This document shows positions 8,732-15,028 of a DNA stretch of 33,555 nt, in pieces (the stretch's first letter is position 1; every line of letters begins with the position of its first letter). The position numbers and the translations under genes were made by a program. The notes beneath the pieces are model-generated. The model was not told the origin of the DNA. It was given only the letters and a program-made list of their open reading frames with translations, and searched no databases. The DNA lies in the NCBI GenBank assembly GCA_035628395.1, contig DASPJX010000109.1, forward strand, positions 1 to 33,555, given 5' to 3'. The DNA comes from UBA4615 sp035628395 (lineage in GTDB: Bacteria; Pseudomonadota; Gammaproteobacteria; Burkholderiales; Burkholderiaceae_E).

Positions 8732-8862
8732 CGCGGGCACCCTCCCTGCGGCCATGCTAGCACCGGGCCCGGCGACGGCGGACGGCCGCGCCGGGCATCG
8801 GGCGGGCCCGGGCCGCGACGGTGCACAATCCCGGTTCCCCGACATCCGCCGCGCGACGACCC

Positions 8863-9717
8863 ATGAGCACCGACACCACCCTCCAGACCTTCCAGGCCGA
8901 CGTCATCGACGCCTCGATGCAGGTGCCGGTGCTGGTCGACTTCTGGGCGCCGTGGTGCGGCCCGTGCAAGACGCTCGGCCCGATGCTCGAGAAGCTCGAG
9001 CAGGCCTACGGCGGCCGCTTCAAGCTGGTCAAGGTGGACACCGACGCCGAGCAGCAGCTCGCGCAGCACTTCCGGATCCGCTCGATCCCGACCGTCTTCG
9101 CGTTCGTCGGCGGCCAGCCGGTCGACCAGTTCCAGGGCGCGCTGCCCGAGGGCCGGCTGCGCGAGTTCATCGACCGGCTGATGCCCAACCCGTCGGACGT
9201 CGAGCTCGACCAGGCGGGCGCCGCGCTCGAGCGCGGCGACGCCGCGGCGGCGACCGAGCACGCGAAGAAGGCGATCGCGCTCGATCCGTCGAACGACTCG
9301 GCGCGGCTGCTGTACGCGCAGCTGCTGCTCGCCGACGGCGACGCCGCGGCCGCGCAGGGGCAGATCGACGCGCTGTCGGCGGACGCCAAGGCCGACCCCC
9401 AGGTGCAGGAGCTCGCGCGGCGGATCGCGCAGGCGGCCGAGGCCGCGCGCGCGCCGGTGCCGCGCGAGCGGATCGCCCGCGTCGAGGCGGATCCGGCCGA
9501 CCTGGGCGCGCGCCTCGAGCTCGCCGAGTACTGGATCGAGCACAAGGAGTGGGCGAGCGCGCTCGAGCAGCTGCTCGAGATCGTGCAGCGCGACCGGACG
9601 TTCCGGGAGGACGTCGGCCGGCGCCGGATGGTCGAGGTGTTCGATCTCGCGTCGACGCAGCCGCAGCTCGTCTCCGAATGGCGCCGCCGCCTCGGCGCGG
9701 CGCTGAACGTCCGCTGA
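8863..9717 (+). CDS. cnoX: CnoX/YbbN-type thioredoxin-TPR chaperedoxin
   Basis: The 284-residue protein has an N-terminal thioredoxin domain (1-108) with active site WCGPC (Cys32, Cys35) and the cis-Pro loop RSIPTVFAF. A helical TPR-like C-terminal half (115-284) follows. This is the CnoX (YbbN) layout. CnoX holds chlorine-damaged or unfolded proteins and passes them to GroEL. E. coli CnoX has lost the catalytic cysteines, while this one keeps CxxC and may combine holdase and reductase functions. ATG at 8863 was chosen over one at 8821 because it places the thioredoxin fold at the normal distance. It is divergent from nnrU across 131 bp. A GC hairpin follows the stop. Confidence 0.92.
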   Translation: MSTDTTLQTFQADVIDASMQVPVLVDFWAPWCGPCKTLGPMLEKLEQAYGGRFKLVKVDTDAEQQLAQHFRIRSIPTVFAFVGGQPVDQFQGALPEGRLREFIDRLMPNPSDVELDQAGAALERGDAAAATEHAKKAIALDPSNDSARLLYAQLLLADGDAAAAQGQIDALSADAKADPQVQELARRIAQAAEAARAPVPRERIARVEADPADLGARLELAEYWIEHKEWASALEQLLEIVQRDRTFREDVGRRRMVEVFDLASTQPQLVSEWRRRLGAALNVR

Positions 9718-9724
9718 GCCGCGG

Positions 9725-9744
9725 GCGCGGGGCCGACCCCGCGC
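9725..9744. terminator. GC hairpin downstream of cnoX
   Basis: GCGCGGGG-CCGA-CCCCGCGC forms a perfect 8-bp stem with a 4-base loop, eight bases after the cnoX stop. There is no T-run, so it may only slow or attenuate transcription toward the next gene, which starts 60 bp later. Confidence 0.4.
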
Positions 9745-9803
9745 CGCGCTCGACTACCGGGGCGCGGCTACCATCGCGCTCCCCGACCCCCACGAGGTGC
9801 CCC

Positions 9804-10823
9804 ATGTTCCCCACCACGATCGCGGGCAGCCTGCCCAAGCCCGACTGGCTCGCCGAGACCCGCACGCTCTGGCCGCGCTGGCGCGCCGAGGGCGACGCGC
9901 TGTCCGCGGCCAAGCGCGACGCGACGCTGCTCTGGATCAAGGAGCAGGAGGACGCGGGCGTCGACATCGTCACCGACGGCGAGCAGAGCCGGCAGCACTT
10001 CGTGCACGGCTTCCTCGAGGCGGTCGAGGGGATCGACTTCGAGCACAAGGTGAAGATGGGCATCCGTAACAACCGTTACGACGCGATGGTGCCCCAGGTG
10101 GTCGGGCCGCTGCGGCTCAGGGGCCGCGTCCACGAGACCGAGGCGCGGCTCGCGCGCGCCCACACGACGAGGAAGCTGAAGTTCACGCTGCCCGGCCCGA
10201 TGACGATCGTCGACACGGTGGCCGACGCCCACTACGGCAGCAAGGAGAAGCTCGCGATGGCCTTCGCCGAGCTGCTGAACCAGGAGGCGCTCGCGCTGCA
10301 GGCCGACGGCGTCGACGTGATCCAGTTCGACGAGCCCGCCTACAACGTGTTCATGGAGCACGTGCCGACCTGGGGCATCGCGTCGCTGCATCGGGCGATC
10401 GAGGGGCTGACCTGCACGACCGGCGTGCACATCTGCTACGGCTACGGGATCCAGGCCAACAAGGACTGGAAGGCCTCGCTCGGCGATCGCTGGACGCAGT
10501 ACGAGGCGATCTTCCCGGCGCTGGCCGCGAGCCGCATCCAGCAGGTCTCGCTCGAGGTGGCCAACAGCCGGGTGCCCGACCACGTGCTCGGGCTGCTGAA
10601 GGGCAAGGACGTGCTGGTCGGCGTGATCGACGTCGCGAGCGACGAGGTCGAGACGCCCGAGCAGGTCGCCGAGACGATCGGCCGCGCGCTGCGCTGGCTG
10701 CCGGCCGACCGCATCTTCCCGTGCACGAACTGCGGGATGGCGCCGATGGACCGCACGCTCGCCGCGGCGAAGCTGCGCGCGCTCGTCGAGGGCGCGCGCC
10801 TCGCGCGCGAGCGCAACCTGTGA
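9804..10823 (+). CDS. MesD-type (core MetE-like) methionine synthase
   Basis: At 339 residues this is the catalytic C-terminal TIM barrel of cobalamin-independent methionine synthase without the N-terminal MetE half. The zinc ligands are in place: His209 and Cys211 (VHICYG), Glu251 (SLEVANSR) and Cys310 (TNCGMAP). The opening FPTTIAGSLPKPDWL, the segment GIRNNRYDAMVP and the block FDEPAYNVFMEHVPTWGI match what I remember of the bacterial MesD group. MesD enzymes make methionine from homocysteine and are reported to need a partner, MesX (DUF1852). No MesX is present in this window. ATG at 9804 follows GAGGTG. The stop overlaps the GTG start of the patatin gene, so the two are translationally coupled. 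The exact methyl donor is not readable from sequence. Confidence 0.8.
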   Translation: MFPTTIAGSLPKPDWLAETRTLWPRWRAEGDALSAAKRDATLLWIKEQEDAGVDIVTDGEQSRQHFVHGFLEAVEGIDFEHKVKMGIRNNRYDAMVPQVVGPLRLRGRVHETEARLARAHTTRKLKFTLPGPMTIVDTVADAHYGSKEKLAMAFAELLNQEALALQADGVDVIQFDEPAYNVFMEHVPTWGIASLHRAIEGLTCTTGVHICYGYGIQANKDWKASLGDRWTQYEAIFPALAASRIQQVSLEVANSRVPDHVLGLLKGKDVLVGVIDVASDEVETPEQVAETIGRALRWLPADRIFPCTNCGMAPMDRTLAAAKLRALVEGARLARERNL

Positions 10824-12064
10824 GCCGCGCGGCGGACGCCGGTCCCCGGGCCGCGGCGTCCGCCGCGCAGAGCGCCGAGTGCGCGCGGATCGCGGCGAGC
10901 TATCCGGTCGTCGCGCTCGTGCTGCAGGGCGGCGGCGCGCTCGGCGCGTACCAGGGCGGCGTGGTCGAGGGCCTCGCGGAAGCGGGCATCGAGCCGGGCT
11001 GGATCGCCGGCATCTCGATCGGCGCGTTCAACGCGGCGATCCTCGCGGGCAATCCGCCCGAGCGTCGCGTCGAGCGGCTGCGCGAGTTCTGGGAGACGAT
11101 CTGCCGCCCGCCGGTGCTGCCCGTCTCGCCGGTGCACTCGGTCGCGCCGTGGGTGCAGCCCTGGCTCGCCGCCTGGGAACAGGGCATGGCCGCGGTCTAC
11201 GCCGGCGAGGCCTGGCGCGCGCTGCTCGAGGGCCAGAACGGCTTCTTCCGGCCGCGCGTGCCGCCGCCCTGGGCGCTCGGCCGGCCGGGCCCCGACCGCG
11301 CGAGCTGGTACGACACGACCCCGCTGCGCGAGACGCTCGAGCGCTTCGCCGACTTCGACCGCATCAACGCGCCCGGCGCGGTGCGCGTGTCGGTCGGCGC
11401 GGTCGACGTCGAGACCGGCAACTTCGCGTACTTCGACAACCGGCGCGAGCGGCTGCGGCCCGAGCACGTGATGGCCTCGGGCGCGCTGCCGCCGGGGTTC
11501 CCGGCGGTGCGGGTCGACGGCCGCTGGTACTGGGACGGCGGGCTGGTCTCGAACACCCCGCTGTCGGAGGTGCTCGGCGAGGCGGAGCGCCCCGACGCGC
11601 TGGTGTTCCAGATCGACCTGTGGAGCGCGCGCGGCGAGCCGCCGCGCGACCTGTTCGAGGTCGCGAACCGGCAGAAGGACATCCAGTTCTCCAGCCGCAC
11701 CCGGGCGGTCACCGACCGGCTGAGGGCCGACGAGGAGCGCGCCGCGCTGCTGCGCGAGCTGATCGAGCTCGTGCCCCGGGACCGCCGCGACCATCCGGCG
11801 GTGCGGCGCGCGCTCGCGCAGGCGAGCGACCGGCGCGTCGACGTGATCCAGCTGATCTACGACGACCATCCGAACGAGGGGCACTACAAGGACTACCAGT
11901 TCGGTCTGAGCTCGATGCGCGACCACTGGCGCGCCGGGCTGCACGACCTGCGCGAGACGCTGGCGCGCCCGGACTGGCTGGAGCGGCCCCCGGAGCGGGC
12001 GCCGTTCGCGACGCACGACGTGCACCGCACAAAGAAAAAGCCCGCACCCAAGGGTGCGGGCTGA
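10820..12064 (+). CDS. Patatin-like phospholipase (RssA/YlbK type)
   Basis: The 414-residue product starts at GTG 10820, inside GTGA shared with the upstream stop. Patatin signatures are the oxyanion loop LVLQGGGALGAYQGG, the nucleophile elbow GISIGAFNAA (G-x-S-x-G) and the catalytic Asp in WYWDGGLVSNTPL (D-G-G). The family hydrolyses acyl esters of phospholipids. A C-terminal helical part follows the patatin domain, with NRQKDIQFSSRT and later DYQFGLSSMRDHW; such tails are common in betaproteobacterial patatins annotated beside polyhydroxybutyrate or lipid genes. The last ten codons (KKKPAPKGAG) are written across a rho-independent terminator that works on the opposite strand, and the TGA lies within its stem. 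Confidence 0.9.
   Translation: MSRAADAGPRAAASAAQSAECARIAASYPVVALVLQGGGALGAYQGGVVEGLAEAGIEPGWIAGISIGAFNAAILAGNPPERRVERLREFWETICRPPVLPVSPVHSVAPWVQPWLAAWEQGMAAVYAGEAWRALLEGQNGFFRPRVPPPWALGRPGPDRASWYDTTPLRETLERFADFDRINAPGAVRVSVGAVDVETGNFAYFDNRRERLRPEHVMASGALPPGFPAVRVDGRWYWDGGLVSNTPLSEVLGEAERPDALVFQIDLWSARGEPPRDLFEVANRQKDIQFSSRTRAVTDRLRADEERAALLRELIELVPRDRRDHPAVRRALAQASDRRVDVIQLIYDDHPNEGHYKDYQFGLSSMRDHWRAGLHDLRETLARPDWLERPPERAPFATHDVHRTKKKPAPKGAG
12031..12062 (-). terminator. Rho-independent terminator for minus-strand transcript, inside the patatin 3' end
   Basis: AGCCCGCACCC (12039-12049) pairs with GGGTGCGGGCT (12052-12062). On the minus strand the hairpin is followed at once by TTTTTCTTT (complement of 12031-12039). 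This is the only textbook intrinsic terminator with a U-tract that I see in the window. On the plus strand the hairpin is followed by GAAACCACC, so it should not stop patatin transcription. Confidence 0.9.
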
Positions 12065-12174
12065 AACCACCATTGAGGAGGTGGAGGAGACAGGTGCAAT
12101 CGTACCGAGGTTCTTGGTGCGTTGCAACAACCTCGTGCGGTCACGTCATCGCGAGAAGGGTTATTCCGAGGAAA
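12036..12174 (-). ncRNA. Candidate structured small RNA with Shine-Dalgarno-complementary segments
   Basis: This stretch is about 54% G+C by hand count (12061-12210), against very GC-rich flanks, and holds no credible gene. Read on the minus strand it has four successive hairpins. GAGG-UUUUU-CCUC (12168-12180) is near the 5' end. CGAGGUU...AACCUCG comes next (12135-12129 with 12112-12106). CCACC-UCCUCAAU-GGUGG follows (12084-12080 with 12071-12067). The last is the terminator. The third hairpin's loop and 5' flank read UCUCCUCCACCUCCUC, complementary to GGAGG-type ribosome binding sites. The RNA could start from a promoter at the ychJ stop codon or be released from the ychJ 3' UTR. The ends are estimates. 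Confidence 0.5.
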
Positions 12175-12180
12175 AACCTC

Positions 12181-12208
12181 ATTCCATCAGGGGTTTGGCG
12201 GAACTCAA
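12181..12208 (-). promoter_or_regulatory. Possible sigma70 promoter for the candidate small RNA
   Basis: On the minus strand TTGAGT (12208-12203) is followed after 16 bases by TGGAAT (12186-12181). Each hexamer matches four of six consensus bases. The -35 lies on the ychJ stop codon. Transcription would begin near 12174, right at the first hairpin. Matches this good can arise by chance, so this is tentative. Confidence 0.3.
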
Positions 12209-12645
12209 GGTTTTGCTGCGGTGCGAGAGCCGCCCGCCTCGACGAGGTCGCCGTCGACGTACCACCACCGGCCGCGCTCGAGGACGAAGCGGCTCGTCTC
12301 GTGCAGCCGCAGCCCCCGGCCGGCGACCCGGCAGCGGGCCACGAACTCGACCGTGGCGCGGTCCGGCCCGTCCGGGCGGTGCGCGCGCACCTCGAGCCCG
12401 AGCCAGACCGTGCCGGGCGCGTCCGGCGCCACGGCGGGCGGGCGGCTCGACGGGTGCCAGGTGTCGAGCAGGTAGTCGTGCAGGCCGAGCGCGTACGCGG
12501 CGTAGCGCGAGCGCATCAGCGTCTCGGCGTCCGGCGCGCCCAGGCGCGTCGGGCCCGCGTGCCAGCGCCCGCAGCAGGCGCCGTACCCGGCGCCCCGGCC
12601 GCAGGGGCAGGGCGCGGCCGCCGGGTCGGCGACGCGACGCTTCAC
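12205..12645 (-). CDS. YchJ family SEC-C zinc-binding protein
   Basis: The 146-residue protein has an N-terminal SEC-C motif with Cys13, Cys15, Cys24 and Cys25 (CPCGRGAGYGACCGRWH), a probable zinc site like that at the SecA C-terminus. An NTF2-like domain of the YchJ/UPF0225 family follows, with ETLMRSRYAAYALG, DYLLDTWHPSSRP and a final FVLERGRWWYVDGD. The molecular role of YchJ is not established. The start is GTG at 12645. Its GTG overlaps the TGA of the EamA gene (GTGA), so translation is very likely coupled to that permease. Downstream lies the candidate small RNA and its terminator. Confidence 0.88.
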   Translation of the reverse strand: MKRRVADPAAAPCPCGRGAGYGACCGRWHAGPTRLGAPDAETLMRSRYAAYALGLHDYLLDTWHPSSRPPAVAPDAPGTVWLGLEVRAHRPDGPDRATVEFVARCRVAGRGLRLHETSRFVLERGRWWYVDGDLVEAGGSRTAAKP

Positions 12646-13640
12646 GGCGGGGGCCGCCGGCCGGGCGCGAGCGGCCCGGGCGCGTCCGGGGCCGCGACCG
12701 CCGCCGCGGCGGCGACCGGGGCGGCGTCGATCGGCGCCGCGGCGACCGGGACCGCCGCGACCGCCTCCGCCCGCCCGCGCGGCCCGATCAGGCCGAGCGA
12801 CAGCCCGGTGCCCACGAGGATCACCGCCGCGCCGGCGAGCATCTGCAGCGTGATCGGCTCGCCGAGGTACAGCGCCGCGGAGATCAGGGCGACCGGCGGG
12901 TTGAGGAAGGTCACCGAGGTCGCGCGCGTCGCGCCGATGTTGCGCACCAGCCGGTAGTAGAGCAGGAAGCCGAGCCCGGACGACGCGACGCCGAGGAACG
13001 CCACCTCGAGCCAGGCGCGCGCGCTCGGGGCGCGCTCCGGCCAGGCCGCGATCGCGAACGGCGCGAGCACCAGGGCGGACGCCGCCAGCGTGCCGACCGA
13101 GATCGCCACCGGGCTCATCGGGCCGAGCCGCACCCGCGTGTAGTGGCCGCCGACGCCCCACAGGAAGGACGCGACCATCATCGCGACCAGCGCCCAGCCG
13201 GTGCCGCCCGCGCGGAAGCTGACCCCGCCCCAGACGAGCACGAGCACGCCCGAGAAGCCGACCGCGAGGCCGAGCGCGCGCCACGGGCCGATGCGCTGCC
13301 CGAGCCAGGCCCGCGCGACGAGCGCGGCGAACAGCGGGGCGGTCGCGTTCAGGATCGCGGTGAGGCCCGCGCTCATCGACAGCGACGCCCACGCGAGCAG
13401 CACGAACGGCAGCGCGCTGAACAGCACGCCCTGCACGGCGAGCGGGCGCAGCCCCGGGCGCATCGCGCCGAGGCCGTCGCGCACGAGCAGCAGCGGGGTC
13501 AGCACCAGCGCCGAGATGCCGAGCCGCAGCGCGATCAGCGGCACCGGACCGAACTCGAAGACCGCGGCGCGGATGAACAGGTACGCGCTGCCCCACAGCA
13601 GCGCGAGGACGCAGAGCTCGAGCACGTCGCGCGGTCGCAT
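12642..13640 (-). CDS. EamA/DMT-superfamily permease
   Basis: The product is 332 residues with ten predicted membrane helices arranged as two EamA repeats. The first repeat starts LELCVLALLWGSAYLFIRAA; the second ends near LYLGEPITLQMLAGAAVILVGTGLSL, and the GE-P-T block is typical of each repeat's end. Members export metabolites or amino acids from the cytoplasm; the substrate here is unknown. After the last helix comes a 50-residue Ala/Pro/Val-rich tail that looks disordered and is longer than usual for the family. The stop overlaps the GTG start of the ychJ-like gene. ATG at 13640 is preceded by a weak purine stretch. Confidence 0.88.
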   Translation of the reverse strand: MRPRDVLELCVLALLWGSAYLFIRAAVFEFGPVPLIALRLGISALVLTPLLLVRDGLGAMRPGLRPLAVQGVLFSALPFVLLAWASLSMSAGLTAILNATAPLFAALVARAWLGQRIGPWRALGLAVGFSGVLVLVWGGVSFRAGGTGWALVAMMVASFLWGVGGHYTRVRLGPMSPVAISVGTLAASALVLAPFAIAAWPERAPSARAWLEVAFLGVASSGLGFLLYYRLVRNIGATRATSVTFLNPPVALISAALYLGEPITLQMLAGAAVILVGTGLSLGLIGPRGRAEAVAAVPVAAAPIDAAPVAAAAAVAAPDAPGPLAPGRRPPP

Positions 13641-13729
13641 CGTCCGAGCTTATCCGAGCGCCGGAGCGCCCCGGTTCCGCATTCGGCGCGCCCGCCGCGC
13701 GCGGGCCGGGCGGGCCGGCCCGGGCGGGC

Positions 13730-14929
13730 TCAGACCACGCGGTCGGCGCGCAGCCGCGCGATCTCGGCGGCGTCGTAGCCGAGCTCGGCGAGCACCTCGT
13801 CGGTGTGCTCGCCGAGGCGCGGCGGCCGGCGCCGCAGCCGGGCCGGCGTCTCGGCGAGCAGGAACGGGGGCGCGGCGATCGGCACCGGCACGCCCGCGTC
13901 CGGATGCTCTACCGCCTGCAGCACGCCGCTGCCGCGCACCTGGTCGTGCGCGAGCGCCTCGCGCGGGCTCAGCACCGGACCGGCCGGGATGCGCGCGGCC
14001 GCGAGCGCCTCGAGCGCCTCGTCGACCGACAGCATCGCGCACCACTGCCGGGTGCGAGCGCTCAGCAGCTCGCCGTGCTCGCCGCGCGCGAGGTCGTCGG
14101 CGAAGCGCGGATCGGCGCGCCAGCCCGGCTCGCCGACGAGCTCGCACCAGCGCCCGAAGATCGCGTCGCCGACCACCTGCAGCACGATCCAGCCGTCGCG
14201 GCAGCGGAACAGGTCGACCGGACCCGCGGTCTGGCCGCGGTTGCCGGTCGGGCGGCGGTCGGGCTCGCGCAGCGCCTGCTCGATCAGCGCCGGCGAGTTG
14301 GCGATCAGCGCCGAGCGCAGCAGCGAGCCCTCGACCACCTGGCCGCGGCCGGTGCGCTCGCGCGCGGCGAGCGCGGCGAGCGCGCCGATCGCGCAGTTCG
14401 CCGCGGTCATGAAGTCGACCCAGTTGACCGCGGCGCGGTAGGGCTGCGACTCGGTGCCGGTCATGTACACGCCCCCGCTCATCACCTGCCCGACCGAGTC
14501 GAAGCCGACCCGGTCGGCCCACGGGCCCTCGGAGCCGTAGGCCGAGGCGGTCACGAGGATCGTGCGCGGGTTCACCGCGGCGATCGACGCCGGGTCGAGG
14601 CCGAGCGCCGCGAGGCCCGCGCGCGGCAGGTTCGCCACCACGACGTCGGCGCTCGCGAGCAGCCGCCGCACGACCTCGCGTCCGCCCGGCGACGACGGGC
14701 TCAGCGTCAGCCCGCGCTTGTTGCGGTTGCTCTGCAGGAAGGTGCCGCCGTCGCCGGTCTCGGTGGCGGGCGCGACGCAGCGGTCCTCGCCGCCGCCCGG
14801 GCGCTCGATGCGGATCACGTCCGCGCCGAGGTCGCCGAGGATCGCCGCGCAGTGCGGGCCCGCGATGTAGCGGCCGAAGTCCAGCACTCGGATGCCGGCG
14901 AGCACGCCGTCGTCGGTCGGGGCGGTCAT
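13730..14929 (-). CDS. CaiB/BaiF (family III) CoA-transferase
   Basis: This 399-residue enzyme begins with the family hallmark LAGIRVLDFGRYIAGPHCA, then LGADVIRIERPGGGEDR and NRNKRGLTL. Family III CoA-transferases move CoA between carboxylic acids through an aspartyl-CoA intermediate; the probable catalytic residue is Asp172 in NWVDFMTAAN. The small domain between the two Rossmann halves and the C-terminal block FLLAETPARLRRRPPRLGEHTDEVL complete the fold. ATG at 14929 has a GAGGAG ribosome binding site. It is divergent from the PqqU-type receptor gene across 99 bp. The acyl donor and acceptor cannot be told from the sequence; it may serve the acyl-CoA pathway encoded further along, but no direct link is visible. 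Confidence 0.92.
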   Translation of the reverse strand: MTAPTDDGVLAGIRVLDFGRYIAGPHCAAILGDLGADVIRIERPGGGEDRCVAPATETGDGGTFLQSNRNKRGLTLSPSSPGGREVVRRLLASADVVVANLPRAGLAALGLDPASIAAVNPRTILVTASAYGSEGPWADRVGFDSVGQVMSGGVYMTGTESQPYRAAVNWVDFMTAANCAIGALAALAARERTGRGQVVEGSLLRSALIANSPALIEQALREPDRRPTGNRGQTAGPVDLFRCRDGWIVLQVVGDAIFGRWCELVGEPGWRADPRFADDLARGEHGELLSARTRQWCAMLSVDEALEALAAARIPAGPVLSPREALAHDQVRGSGVLQAVEHPDAGVPVPIAAPPFLLAETPARLRRRPPRLGEHTDEVLAELGYDAAEIARLRADRVV

Positions 14930-15028
14930 GGAGTCTCCTCGTCGTGTCGGACGAGCATCGCAGCGACGCGACGGACGCGCAAACCGGAGGCTGCGGTCGT
15001 GGACCGGCGCGGGCGATACTCGCGACCG

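Noticed and set aside
3813..8866. Open frames longer than 1500 codons on both strands across the quinone oxidoreductase and GGDEF-EAL genes
   Set aside because: They read as Arg/Ala/Gly-rich low-complexity sequence in the wrong frames of recognised genes. Very high G+C removes stop codons, so length alone is not evidence.
12039..12062. Terminator for the patatin gene
   Set aside because: On the plus strand the stem is followed by GAAACC, with the T-run only on the minus strand.
12036..12174. 6S RNA, tmRNA or SRP RNA as identity of the structured patch
   Set aside because: No 6S bubble pattern, no tRNA-like ends or tag frame, and no conserved SRP loop could be found by eye.
12094..12957. Plus-strand frame starting at GTG 12094 behind GGAGGAGACA
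   Set aside because: The spacing to GTG is short and the frame runs antisense through ychJ and eamA with Arg/Pro-rich sequence. The purine motif is better explained as the complement of the CU-rich part of the minus-strand RNA.
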